From Taxillus chinensis (taxonomy: Eukaryota > Streptophyta > Magnoliopsida > Santalales > Loranthaceae): a stretch of 64,000 nucleotides of DNA. Position 1 is the stretch's first letter. Every line of letters begins with the position of its first letter. The notes below the pieces were generated by a model, which was given only the letters and a program-made list of their open reading frames with translations, was not told the DNA's origin and searched no databases. This document shows positions 1 to 11,360 of the stretch, one piece after another. The stretch is taken from assembly GCA_023512835.1 (NCBI GenBank), contig CM042085.1:2699989-2763988 (forward strand), in the 5' to 3' direction. The position numbers and the translations under genes were made by a program.

Positions 1-1629
1 CCATCTTTTGATTGTGATATGTCGTTTGGTGATATTTTTTAATGTATTGTTTTCTTCAGTCAAATCTGATTGATTTTGGAGGGAGGAGCAAAACTAGGGT
101 TTATGGTAAAATGAAATTTCAATGTGTGTGTGTGTGTGTGTTTATTTTTATTTTTTAAGGAGTTTCAATTTTTCCTTCAAATTTGGCACCATGGAAGATC
201 TGTGATCGCAGAGGTTCTACCTGTTTTTTTTTTTTTTTTAATTTTTGTAATGTTATGGAAAATTTCAAATCTTTTTAATTTGATAAACTATAAACAAATA
301 GAAGCAACGACAATCTGCGCTTGTGTTTTCCTTCTTTTTTAATCCTTCTAATGGAATGGGGTGTTTGATTTTGTGGGAAACAGCAATTTTAATATATGGA
401 AATAATGGCAATTCAGGTTTTGGCATCGCCCAATAAATGTTGATGCATTGTAGGTTACATCACGGAGCATAGATCAACTAAGAGAAACGAAGACCACAAT
501 TTGCACTTTGACATTTTATAATAGGGTGCAATGTTCAAAATTTTGGTAATTAGTAAATGCTAAATCTCTAACGTACGGGTTCTTTATGTTGAGAATGTCC
601 TCTAAGAACTTGGCTTCATTATCTGCTTTAAAGCAGATGCCATCTCCATATTTTATAATATAATTTAGTGAGACATGAAAATCGAAATTTATGTTCACCC
701 ATTTTATCCTGCAAGCATGAAAAGTATTCCTTGAAAGACCTTGTGCTATGTTATTCCACTCTATTAGTTTTTCTCTATGATCTGCACTTCTATATTTCAG
801 TGCATAAGTCATTCCCTTTCTCCGCTGCGTTCTCCAATAATATTATTGAACCTTCTTTCCAGGCTGTTTTTAGTGCATCTTATGTATGGTCAGAACTTGT
901 TATTCACGCTTGCATAAATGGGTTCTATAGATTACCACTTAGATGAGCTGTGGTGGAATAAGACACCGCCTGGGTGAAACTAAGGCATGCAAGAAGAATA
1001 CCAGATACATGCAATTTCACCACCACATTAGTCTGGCTATGTATAAGTTTAATTGAATTCAGAATCATGGTCTAGGTCGTTTGTTGTTGTTCTGTGTTAA
1101 AGACCCAATTTCCGAAACAAATTTTTTAAAGATGCTAGAGAAATTGCAATGTGGAGTAGGTTTGCCTCCACTTACTGGAATATTTATGTGGATATGTCAT
1201 ATTTAATGTCTGGGCTTGTCAATTATTGTTCATATCATTTACTATATATTTACTTAATTTTATTTGAAGAAGCAAATACAGTAGGTGTTATTTTTCTTGG
1301 CATGGGAATTATGTTAGTATTTCTCCATCACACATGTTCTTCCCCTGCTTGATTGTCTTATTAAAGAGTCACAATGTACTGTCCCTAATAAGTAGAATAA
1401 TTACTTTTTGCAACGTCCCTTTCCATTGTCATTAGCACTAAGTTTGTACCAGATGAACAAGTAAATATGAATATTTCATTCCAAAAGGTTACACAAACCT
1501 GAAAGAATGGTGACCTTTTATGCTTTCATTGAACTTTTCAATTCTTTTGAAATGTTTTATATGGGAACCTTTATATGTTAAAGCAGATGTTGGACTGATT
1601 TTTATCCCCACATCCTCTTGATCCAATAG
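1..1629 (+). other. Intron sequence of the ISCA1-type gene
   Basis: No coding exon was recognised here. The stretch is T-rich, as plant introns usually are, with a (TG)n run near 122-140 and poly-T near 224-239. It ends in the acceptor AG at 1628-1629. Short open frames on both strands have no recognisable protein character. Confidence 0.5.
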
Positions 1630-3214
1630 ATGATAAAGGAAAATTTGATGAATTGGTCGAGGACAAGGGTGTGAAGATACTGATTGACCCAAAAGCCCTC
1701 ATGCATGTTATTGGGACCAAGATGGATTTCGTAGATGACAAGCTCAGGTAAACATATCTTCTGTAACAGCTGTGAGCACATAATGACATGCATAAAATAA
1801 TTGGCTTTTATTTCTTGTAGGATCAATATTTTGCGTCCAACTATCCTAGAAAAGTTGCTTTGAGCTATGAAAATGATAATTTATTATTTTACTGACATAA
1901 TAAGTCAATAACAACAGTTGGACTGCGCAAGTGTTGGGTTTTAACCAAGTTCTCTCATGCTTGTTCCAGAGAGAAGAAAGAAAATTGATTGAGATTTCAT
2001 GTTCTTTGTTCTACTATATAAGGTTCATTTCTATCTCAGATTTGCCTTGGTGGAAGGTTTGCCACCATGCACAATAGTCAGGCTCTTGGTTATGGGTAGT
2101 CATATAAGTTAAAAGGTCGCATAGGCGCAAGTCTCCGGCAAGGCACAGATTTGGCGCCTTGACTGGGAAAAGCCCAGCAGCTTAGATGAAGTGTGTACCT
2201 TAAGGCTTGCTTCAAAGGAAGTGTTTTTTATGTTTAATCAGACTTTTGATGGCAAAGTGACATGACACTGCGAGAAGGGGAAAAGAAATTGCAGGTTCCT
2301 AATTTCAGTACCCAATTCATCATTCTCAACCTCATTGCAGCTTCATTCTCTTTGATCGCGCATGCAGCTACCCTCTCCTCAATTGCATCCATGGTCGGCT
2401 ATGTCAACGGCATTGGCATTCATTCCAGTAAATTCCTGCTGCACTACCATAAAGAAAAAATAGTGTTGTCTTCCTAATTCTGCTGCCTCTCCATCCCTTG
2501 CTGTGGCTCTGCTTCACCTTTGCACTTTTTGCATGGAATTTGATGCATTACAAGTTGTAACTTGTTTGCCTATTTCAACTCAAATGTATCAAACCATTTA
2601 TGTTCAAATTCCTGTACTAGTTCTAGTTCTTGTTGTCAAATTCTTGTTCCCCTTCCCTCCCTCTTTTATGTTAGTGGTGTCTACCAGGTGTAACTGGTTG
2701 ATCCAACCTGAGGCATAATGATTACACATGTTCTAGTTCCTTTGACTTGCATATGGAAAGTAATAGGGTGCTGCATAAAAGGAACTCCGGATCTTTCTCT
2801 GCTTATCGAATCTTAGATTAGGAACCTTGACACTGGACAGCCTGTTCTTTCCCTTGGCACAAAGGGTGAAATTGAATTTGAAGTATCAAGATTAGTATTC
2901 TTTCCCATTTCTCTTTCTTGAATAGTAAGCATTGAGGAGAAAACAGATCTTGTTTGTAAAGAATGTGTGGTGGTGTGGGTTGCCCCTTTGGGCAGAATAA
3001 CATCTTATAACTTGTTTTGGCCCATGTTCTTCTTTCTTGGAAATTGGAATGCATTGTATTATCTGACAGGCTTTCACTAACAATGTTTAGTATGTTATGT
3101 TTTCCCTTCCCTTATAGGTCTGAGTTCGTATTTATCAATCCAAACTCTCAAGGGCAGTGTGGTTGTGGCGAATCCTTTATGACAGCTGCAAGTGCTGGAG
3201 CTGCTAACCGGTAA
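1630..3214 (+). CDS. Iron-sulfur cluster assembly protein, ISCA1 type (3' exons only)
   Basis: Two terminal exons are visible, at 1630-1747 and 3118-3214, joined across a GT-AG intron of about 1.37 kb that splits an Arg codon. They encode the C-terminal half of an A-type Fe-S carrier: a segment reading KILIDPKALMHVIGTKMDF, then SEFVFINPNSQGQCGCGESF. The two cysteines of the CGCG motif are the conserved C-terminal cluster-binding pair of the IscA/SufA family. The first conserved Cys should lie in an upstream exon. I searched positions 1-1629 for the expected RGCNGLSY stretch and did not find it, so the gene starts before the window and 1-1629 is intron. The SEFVF.NPN..G.CGCGESF ending matches mitochondrial ISCA1 better than plastid SufA. 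ISCA1 proteins act with ISCA2 in maturing mitochondrial [4Fe-4S] proteins. The family is well supported; the targeting is inferred because the N-terminus is missing. Confidence 0.88.
2085..2235. repeat. Dispersed repeat in the ISCA1 intron, related to 31925-32050
   Basis: The segment reads as a GC-richer island inside a T-rich intron, with the ordered words 'aggcgcaag', 'aaggcacag', 'ccttgactgggaaaagccc' and 'cttagatgaagtgtgtacctt'. The same word order, diverged, recurs near 31925-32050 downstream of TAF12 ('aggcgcgaggcaaggcgag', 'gttgactagggaaagccta'). Two copies 30 kb apart beside unrelated genes suggest an old interspersed element. No termini or target duplication could be defined, so the class is unknown. 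Confidence 0.5.
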
Positions 3215-4469
3215 GAAGGTCAAGTGTAGTGGCCGCTTCATGATAAATCACCAGCAAGTTGAACACAAATGATCATCTGACTGAACTCAGCAAGATTTGA
3301 CGAAATAATTTCAAGCGTACAGTGCTCATGTTGGCACCAGAATTTCCCACTGGGCTATTGTTAATATGGTGTCTGCAAAAGTATCATTCATTGTGCTACG
3401 GTAGTTGCAGAAGTCACATTTAATGTTTGCGTCAATAGGTTAGTAGGCTGTATCGAAATCATTGTGCTTTGAGGTGTCTCGTGGAGCTGCTGAACTCGCT
3501 GCCGAGAACGTGTTATAGTAATACATAGAAGTTGCACACTCGCAAATTAATGCGTGTACGCCGCTGTTATTTCATTTGGGAAAAAAATATCTTTGAAGCT
3601 GGTTAGTTCATTTATCCTTGTATTAAATAGATAAATAAATATATAAATAATGGCTTTGTCGGCAAAAATTATCATAATATGGTCGTGGACGTGGCATTGT
3701 TGAATTATTAGTTGCCAAAATATCATCACTAGTCACGTACCACTATTCTAATTTTAATGTATGCTACACAATTTTGGAAAAGTTTGCTAAACTTTTGAAT
3801 AATACATGCTCCAATTCACGCGAAATCAACATCTACTCGCTAAATTTAGTCGGTGTGATTTCTAATATATGTCAAATCTGCTCTTATCAGGATGATTTTG
3901 CATTTTTGCTTGGGTGGGAGTAGTATACTAGCATTTACAAATATCCCAAACTCAGCTACACCGGCCTCTGAGTCGATTAGGTTCCACCCAATCAAGCTAG
4001 ATATCCAAATTTTACGTTCTTCTTCTTCCAATAATTATTACGGTGAGCCTCCATGAGATGTTGGTGTCCGGTCTCATTGTACTCCAATTATTACCAACAT
4101 TTAAAATAGGAAATGTTCTTGGTCATGTGTCCAAACAAGCAGAGCCAGTAAAATAATTAAATATATTTAAAATTTATATTTTAACTTAAAATTTTAAATA
4201 TTAAATTTTAAGACATCAACTAATTAAATTTAAATAAAATATATGTATTTTAATATATTTTTAATTAAAACACATATTTTTAAAAACAAATGATCATCTC
4301 TTTTAATGGCTACTGTTCACCCTGCCCGTTATTTTGAAAGTCATCTTTCCCACACTAGCCACAAATTTATGGGGAGCATCGTACGATAGACAGCAGCTTC
4401 ACTTCCGCAACCTCCACTTCAACAATCAACACCAACTAACCAAGAAGCAGTGAGTTCGCATGCCATATA

Positions 4470-4516
<47 letters not shown>

Positions 4517-5430
4517 ACTCCTTCTACACACCCCACCTGACCCAACTGCTCCGCTGAGATCACCCGCAACAACTAATTTGGTGGGTTTTAGTACGAGGTC
4601 CCCTTACGGGGGATGGATCCTACATGGGTGACAAATCAGTCATGAAGATCTTGGGCTGGACCAGGTCTCCGCGGTGGTTGCCACTGACTGACTGAATGTA
4701 ACGATGATAACCCCATCTGAATCAGGAGCCAGCAACCGACCATCCGGTACGAATAAGGTGAAATTGTTGGATGATTTGATTCGCCAATTAATGATATGAT
4801 ATTTCAGGAGTCGGCGGTGTTCTACTATTCCGATCGCCGTGGGGCTGTGGCGGCCTGCGCCCAATATTAATCTTTTATTTAATCCAACCATGAGCTAGCC
4901 CAATCACATCATATTTAAAAAAAAAACATATTTTTAATGTAAAATTTTATTTGCAGGTAAAATATTTTTTAAATTTTACGTTGTTGTTAAATTGATATGA
5001 TTTTTTTAATAATATTAATTTAATGATAATGAGGGTATCTATCTATATATATATATATATGAATTACCTGCGTGCATTACTAATTTTCAATATATGAACA
5101 TGAAAATTTATAATAATAAGGTCAAGAAGATAGATTTATAGATTGCGTTGCACCGATAATTCATGTAAGAATATTTTTATGCTATTTGATTTATACTGAA
5201 TTTAAAAAAAAAACATAACAATAAAATTTATTAAAAAAATATTGATGTAGGAATTACCTATCAATATAAATAAAAAAGAAGAGAGGAGTGTGCGGATTTG
5301 TCCGCGTAGGAACATATTTCATACGAGATAACGAGTAGGGCAGTTGCGTCTCTACACACACTGGAACAGCTTGACCACTTCATTCCTCGATTAATTTACC
5401 TTCTCGCCATTCCTCGTATCTGCTCCACTC
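3215..5430. other. Intergenic region, ISCA1 to F-box gene
   Basis: No gene was recognised. The stretch is AT-rich, with a (TA)n microsatellite at about 4468-4513, a shorter TA run near 5041-5060 and poly-A stretches. An 83-codon minus-strand frame at 4640-4891 has no recognisable motif. Confidence 0.5.
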
Positions 5431-5432
5431 TC

Positions 5433-6162
5433 CTCTCTCTCTCTCTCTCTCTCTCTCAATCCAACCCCACACCCTCCAAGGGGTGTTGTGATTGCGGTGA
5501 GACTTTGCAGTTCAAATCGCGCTTCCCCACTTTCGATCCGTTTGTGGGTTTGGTCCGTGTCGAGATCGATCCTTTATTGGCCTGGTGATCTACTTGTTTC
5601 TCTGCTGAATCTTCTTTTCTGTTTTTTTGTTTTTTATCCTTATGCGATATTTGTGAAATCTCGTTAAATCCTTGCCCTCCTTGCTTATGAATGTTGAATA
5701 CGATGTGGGTCTGCAACGTGGTCTTGAAATCGTGTAGGGTTGGAGATGCTTTGAATAATTTAAGATAATGGGCATTAACTTTAAGATTGTGTGTTGGGTT
5801 TTGTTTTGTTTTTGTTTTTTATATACAGGCAGTAAAATGTTTTTGAGTAACCAAAGACAAAAACTCCCCAAACACCTTCTAACTTTGTTTTCAAAAACTC
5901 TGTGCTACAAAAATTTGCTTTCTTTATACCCATCAGTCTTCGTGAACTGTGAACCTTTTTTTAGTGTTTTATATGGTTCTCTTTGATTGGAAGTTTACAT
6001 TTGATTTTTTTAGGTAATATTTTGCATTGCCCGAGGGTGGCTTGTCACGGCACTATGTTGGGTTTTGACGACTTTCAGCAAGTGTTGGGATTTTCCAAGG
6101 AATGACGTAAACTCGAAGGGGAGGCAGTGGCTTCACCCAATCATGGTTGTGTATGGTTGAGC
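5433..6162 (+). promoter_or_regulatory. Probable 5' leader of the F-box gene, CT-rich start and leader intron
   Basis: A (CT)n tract at about 5433-5458 sits where plant transcripts often begin. A plausible 5'-UTR intron runs from a GTGAGA donor near 5497 to a T-rich acceptor (tttttttag) ending near 6013. This would leave a short leader before the ATG at 6163. Transcript data would be needed to confirm both splice sites. Confidence 0.4.
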
Positions 6163-7422
6163 ATGGATAACCTTCCAGTTGAAGTCATTGGCAACATACT
6201 TTCCCAGCTTGGGGCTGCCCGGGAAGTGGTAATTGCCTCAGCAGCCTGCAGGAAATGGCGACAGGCTTGGAGGAATCACCTCCACACTCTTGTCTTCAAT
6301 TCCAATGACTGGCCAGTGTATCATGAAATTACAACTAGTAGATTGGAAATTCTGATAACTCAGACGATATTTCAAACCAATGCATTACAATGCCTATCGA
6401 TCATTATGGAGAACATTGATGAGTTCTCTGCTGCTCCGGTGGTTGCGTGGCTCATGTACACGAGGGAAACCTTGCGTCAGCTGCATTACAATGTAAGGAC
6501 AACCCCGAACCTCAACATCCTTGAAAAATGTGGCCGCCAAAAGCTGGAAGTATTGTCATTAGCACATAATTCTATTGTAGGTGTTGAACCTGGATATCAG
6601 AAATTTCCTGCCCTGAAGTTTCTTTCTCTGAGTCATGTTAGTATCTCAGCTTTGGATCTGAGCTTGTTGCTCATTGCCTGCCCAAAGATAGAGGTCCTGT
6701 CGCTTATCAATCCAGATATTGCTGTTTCTGATGCACACTCAACAATGGAACTGAATTGCCCGTCATTGAAGGATATTTATGTAGAAGCTATTAGTTTGGA
6801 CAAATTCATACTGGAGGCTGATAACCTTGAGAATTTGCACTTGAAGGATTGTACTCTGGAACTATTTGAGCTTATTGGTAAAGGAGCCATTAAGAATCTT
6901 AAGATTGATGACGTTAGTGTTATCCATCTGTATATTGGCGAGAGTGCTGAAAATCTCGAGGTTGTAGATGTCAGTAACTTCACGATCATGTGGCCTAAGT
7001 TCTACCATATGATTTCGAGATCTTCAAAATTGAGAAGGCTACGACTTTGGGGCGTTGTGTTTGACGATGAGGATGAAGTTGTGGATTTGGAGACCATTTG
7101 TAGTTGCTTCCCTCATCTGAGGCATCTGTCCTTGAGTTATGACTTAAGAGATGGAGTCCTTCACTATGGCCTCCAGGGATCGTCTTGTTTGCAGGACGTG
7201 GTTGTGTTGGAACTTGGATGGAGTGTTATTAGCGATTTATTTTCCCAGTGGGTGGAAGCACTTCTAGAAAGATGCCCCCGTCTCAAGAAGCTGGTGATTT
7301 ATGGAGTTGTTTCAGAGACTAAAAGCCCTGAAGACTGCCAGATTCTGGCCAATTTCACCTCAACTATTGTTCGACTCATGAGGAAATATTTGCACGTTGA
7401 GGTTCAATTTGAATATGATTAA
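6163..7422 (+). CDS. F-box/LRR-repeat protein, At1g67190/At1g10780 type
   Basis: A single uninterrupted exon encodes 419 residues. It starts MDNLPVEVIGNILSQLGAAR, a typical F-box of about 45 residues. Leucine-rich, RNI-like repeats follow to the end, including KIEVLSL, LENLHLKDC, LRRLRLWGVVFDDEDEVV and LKKLVIYGVVSE. F-box proteins of this kind recruit substrates to SCF (Skp1-Cullin1-F-box) ubiquitin ligases; the substrate of this subfamily is not known to me. The sequence is close throughout to what I remember of Arabidopsis At1g67190, also about 419 residues with no intron in the coding part. I chose the ATG at 6163 because the frame has no ATG upstream and homologs begin at the same F-box Met. 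There is no sign of damage. Confidence 0.93.
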   Translation: MDNLPVEVIGNILSQLGAAREVVIASAACRKWRQAWRNHLHTLVFNSNDWPVYHEITTSRLEILITQTIFQTNALQCLSIIMENIDEFSAAPVVAWLMYTRETLRQLHYNVRTTPNLNILEKCGRQKLEVLSLAHNSIVGVEPGYQKFPALKFLSLSHVSISALDLSLLLIACPKIEVLSLINPDIAVSDAHSTMELNCPSLKDIYVEAISLDKFILEADNLENLHLKDCTLELFELIGKGAIKNLKIDDVSVIHLYIGESAENLEVVDVSNFTIMWPKFYHMISRSSKLRRLRLWGVVFDDEDEVVDLETICSCFPHLRHLSLSYDLRDGVLHYGLQGSSCLQDVVVLELGWSVISDLFSQWVEALLERCPRLKKLVIYGVVSETKSPEDCQILANFTSTIVRLMRKYLHVEVQFEYD

Positions 7423-8329
7423 AAGTTTCTGTCATCATTATGGATATTGAGGTTATGACCAACTTGAAACATCACGAGCAAGTACATAGCTTCCAATATA
7501 TTAAGTATTTTAGGCTGCTGAAACATAATTTCTTTTCCTGCTGTATTCTCTTTGTGAAGAAACTGGTGTTTTTTTTGGGTGCTATATTCGTTGTCATAAT
7601 TATGAAGTTTTGTTTTAAGGCACATTTCCAGGGTTTGCCATTCAAAATGTTTAATCAGTTTGCATCAGATGGACATGAATATTAATATTAATTTCGAGCA
7701 ACGGCGTGGTCTGGGTGTTTGGTTTTCCTTAATTTGTTGCATTTTTTTTCTTAACCCTAGGTAAAATAACACGTGCCTTAAAGCATGGGTTAGTTCTTTG
7801 TTTTCAAAATAATATTGTTAAATGTTAATCATATTATATTATGATTTTTTAAAAATATATATTTCTTATTTTTTGCAAGCAATAAGTATTACAAAATTAA
7901 CTGTATTAACAAATATTGGGTTTATCTTTTAGGTGGCTTATAATCTAATTTAGGAACGCTGGCTGATTTTTCATTGCCAGTCATACACCGGCCGCCGCCA
8001 CCAACTGAGAACTAGGCAACAGCTTCATGGCCACATGCATGGACGCCGATTTAAAATAGGTTTCATGTTTTTATATGCACAAAACATGCACACAGAATAA
8101 CTCGAGGAAGAACTATCATGTACACACCCACCATGTAAAAAAAATAAAATAAGATAATAATAAAGGCATGCATAAGGTTGTCTCTGATTAATTATTGGAG
8201 GAAAGACTAAGTAACTCCTAAAGTAAATGAATGTTTCGATTAACATGCAATGCCCACAAAGCTAGTAGAAGTCTAAGTCGACCCAGCTCACATTTACTCT
8301 CATGTTCTACAGTTGTACATTTTGGAGCT
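7423..8329. other. Region between the convergent F-box and bZIP genes
   Basis: The F-box (+) and bZIP (-) genes converge here, so this stretch should hold both 3' UTRs and their poly(A) sites. It is AT-rich with no recognisable gene. A short word, 'gtcgacccagctc', occurs twice, near 8278 and at the bZIP stop near 8334. Confidence 0.5.
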
Positions 8330-9740
8330 CTATGTCGACCCAGCTCTGGTCTTCTGTTCTTTGACTTCCTGTATGGAAGACAATAGTGTGTGAACTAATA
8401 ATGTGTTTTTGATTTCTAAAGGAAGAAAATGGAAACGAAACATACATATATACAAACGTGTGTGCATATAAATTAATCACCTGGTCTTTCATACTATCCT
8501 CAAGCTCTGCCTGTATAAGTTAAACAAACACCCAAATAAAATTTGTAAAAATTTAGCAGCTAATTGAATTCCAAAGCACTGCGAATGTGGAGAGGGGTCT
8601 CACCAGTGCCCGTTTGAGCTGAGCGTTTTCTTCTCTCAGTTGGTTCAATTCTGCTTCCAGCTCCACTGTGTATGCCTGCAATTCCAACAACACCCAAAAA
8701 AAAAAAAAAAAGACACGCACACACAGAGAAGCAAACAAACGATAAACAAAAAAGAGAAACAAAAAAAAAAACCATAAAAACATCATCAATTATAAACTGG
8801 CCTGTTTCCGGGCTCTAGACCGCGCAGCGGACTCTCTGTTCTTGATCATTCTTCTCTGCCTACGTTCCACGACCTTCTCCACAGGCCCATCTAAGATCCT
8901 CTTCCGACTCCTCACCCCTCCCATCTCTAACCCGTACCCACGATTCCCGGATTCCTTTCCCAGATTCCCGCAAAACCCATCCGACGACACCGGGCTCGCC
9001 GACGACGCCGCCATAGCCATCGTCAGAGCTCCTTGGTACGGCGACAGGACACCGCCGCCGTCAATGAAAGCGGAGGCCGCCACCGTTCCAACGGCGCCGG
9101 CGCCGGCGCCGCGTCGGCCGTTGTTTCGGTAAAAGTGAGACCGTGGCTGGGCCGATGCAGTGACGGGGCGTTCCCGGACTACCCCCGCCCTGACCAGGAA
9201 ATCCTCGAGGGTCATCTCGCCGAAGGTGGGCTGGCGAGGGGCAGAACTGGGATTCTGGCTCTGCCGCTGCTGCGCCGCCTGGTGGCGGTGGTGTTGGTGT
9301 TGGTGGTGGTCGCGGTGGATCTCCGACCAGACCTCGTCGACGGTCTTGTCGCAGAGGGGCGGTGGCAGAGCGAGGCAGCCCTGCCGATTTAGGTGGTTCA
9401 GCGGCCCGCCGTCGTTGATAGAAAGCTGAGTTGCGGCAGCGGGGGGGCGGCCGCAACCTCCGCTTTCGGTGGCCTGGTGCTGTTCCTCCGCGGTCCAGAT
9501 GCTGTGGAGGAACTCGTCCATGTTCATGGATCCGAAGTTCTTGTTGCGGGCGTCGCAGAGGGTGTGCTGGAACTCGTCCAGCGTCAGGGAGTAGATGGAA
9601 GGAGCCTGCCGTCCGACGTCGGCTTCGACGCCTGCGCCGCGATTATACGGAGGCTGGGGGTGGCGGGGGTGATGCTGTTCGGCTGCCGGCAATGCCGAGT
9701 CCACCTCGCCGTGTGAGAGCATTTCGGACTCGGACGCCAT
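8330..9740 (-). CDS. Group A bZIP transcription factor, ABI5/DPBF-like
   Basis: Four exons on the minus strand (9740-8802, 8675-8604, 8510-8481, 8368-8330) give 359 residues. Group A bZIPs bind ABRE (ACGTG) promoter elements and mediate abscisic-acid responses. All three conserved N-terminal phosphorylation blocks are present: SIYSLTLDEFQHTL near 48-61, GSMNMDEFLHSIW near 70-82, and PTFGEMTLEDFLVRAGVV near 171-188. The basic region (VERRQRRMIKNRESAARSRA) lies near 291-310 and continues in exon 2 into a leucine zipper (AYTVELEAELNQLREENAQL). Intron 1 starts with GC, not GT (CAG|GCCAGT). The last exons encode AELEDSMKDQ and EVKEQKTRAGST and then stop, so the usual ABI5 C-terminal tail (ending near SCPL/SCPW) is missing. 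The start is the first in-frame ATG and gives MASESEM. The family is firm; the last two exons are less certain. Confidence 0.88.
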
Positions 9741-10429
9741 CTTTGCTGTGAGAAAGAAACTCGGTCCGAGTAAACAGTAAACACCAGAAGAAGCGAAAGC
9801 CCATGAAGACTGTGGCCAAAAATACAAAAACCGTGAGGGAGTAAAATAAACATAATAATTAAAATAATTTTTAAAATGAACGTTACGTTTGGGAAAAAAA
9901 ATTAATCATTTTATGGCCAAAAACACAAACAAAAAAAAAAAAAAAAAGCTGGAAGAGGTTGTGGCGTCTGCATATTAAATACCACATTCATTAAAAGAGT
10001 AATTTTAATTTTTTAAAGGCGAATAAAACAAAAGCAGAGAGTAAAGGATTTTGGGAAGGCCACCCAAGCAATCCAACCAGGGAAGAGATGAGTGCGGTGG
10101 TGTCCAGATTTCCAGGGCCGGGCGGTCAGAACGGTAGGTTTTCTTTTCTTTTCTATTTTTTTTTTAATTTTAGCCTCCAATGAAAGTTGTTTTCTTAAAA
10201 GGAAGGTAAATTTTATTTAGGAAGTGCATTATGAAGTAAGCGCATCTCAAACCCATCTTTATATATTTTATTTATATGTAAATAGTTATTTTAAATTTTT
10301 ATTTTTAATATTACTTTTAAAATTATTTTTATTTCTATTCAAATAATATTTTCTTAAGGAACATGTGAGACCCACCAATTCAGCGGTAATAAATTTTCAC
10401 GTCTCGCCGTCTTTGCACTTTGTAACACA

Positions 10430-10775
10430 TCTGAGTGAGGAGAAGGCGGTGGGAGGTGGATGTGACCGAAGGCAGTGACAGCAAGAGGGAGGTAGCAGCA
10501 ATGACCAAAAAGGAGGAGGAGAGAGGAGATCAGGGAGGAGGGAGGAAGCGTCAACCGTATGAAGGAGGTGGCAGGAGGCAGTGGCAGTGGCATCTGGAGA
10601 GGAAGAGGAGGAGAGAAGATAGAGGAGATCAAGGAGGAGGGAGGTGGTGGCAACCGGAGAGGAGGACGAGGAGGGAGGGGAGAGGAGAGAGGATGCGGCG
10701 ACTGAAGGAGGATGAGGAGGGAGGCCAGAAGAGAGAGAATAAAGGATATCAGGTATGAGGGAAGAGGAGGAGATA
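10430..10775. repeat. Purine-rich GGA-type low-complexity tract
   Basis: About 340 bases are almost pure G and A on the plus strand. A block close to 'gagatcagggaggagggagg' recurs roughly 100 bases apart (near 10527 and 10626), so the tract looks like a degenerate tandem repeat. The open frames it creates on both strands (Gly/Arg/Glu-rich, or Pro/Leu/Ser-rich) are composition artefacts. Confidence 0.6.
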
Positions 10776-11147
10776 GATGAGCCAGGAAAAATAGAGAAAA
10801 ATAATATAATATTATGTAGATAATGAATATTTATTTTTTATTTGTAGATAGTTATTGTAGCAATATGTAAATGTATAAGGTAAAATGAAAAATTTGTTGG
10901 ATCTAAGTTTTGTCATTTGACTCTTTATTTTTATATAATAGAGAGTCCATTAGATATGCTCTAATAAACTAATAGTCTAATAGGAGCATCGCATTAAACG
11001 GTTTTTTTTAATGTACTTTATTGATGGATTTGGGTTTACTCCAATAGATATATAAAACATATATATATATATATATATATATATAACATAATTTATGAGT
11101 GTTATGCGTTACACTTTGAGTGTATTATTAAAAGTTAAAAAGCTTAA

Positions 11148-11360
11148 GGTATGTTTGAATTGGATGTTTTTTTTATTTTCGCTTTTAAAATATAATAGTT
11201 ATTTTTTAGTGTAAAAAACTAAAAACAATAAAAGTTATATTTTTCCTTTTTAGGTTATGAAAATAACATTTTATTATTTTCAGTTTTATGTTTTTTTTGT
11301 TTGAAAATAGTTATTATATTTTGAAAATAAAAACAGAAAACGGATAAAACAGACATGCCC
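11148..11360. mobile_element. MITE candidate with terminal inverted repeats
   Basis: The left end starts GGTATGTTTG and the right end, read on the other strand, starts GGGCATGTCTG. The similarity continues inward through 'tttttattttc' and 'aaaatataata' on both arms, giving imperfect inverted repeats of roughly 50 bases in a 213-bp element. The ends resemble Tourist/PIF-Harbinger MITEs. No clean 3-bp target duplication is visible. A 19-bp direct repeat (GTATTATTAAAAGTTAAAA) lies on both sides, near 11122 and 11429. Confidence 0.5.

Noticed and set aside
6127..6162. Upstream extension of the F-box frame
   Set aside because: The extension begins with GTG, not ATG, and homologs begin at the Met encoded at 6163.
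8842..9751. Several long plus-strand frames (89-119 codons) over the bZIP region
   Set aside because: They are antisense shadows of the GC-rich bZIP exon 1. Their peptides are Arg/Gly/Val-rich with no domain, while the minus strand encodes every conserved bZIP block.
10088..10132. A possible short first exon (MSAVVSRFPGPGGQNG followed by GTAGGT)
   Set aside because: It has an ATG and a donor-like end, but I found no downstream exon or recognisable product. It may be a remnant or chance.
10354..10758. Frames of about 100 codons on both strands
   Set aside because: They come from the purine-rich low-complexity tract and have no gene-like composition or signals.
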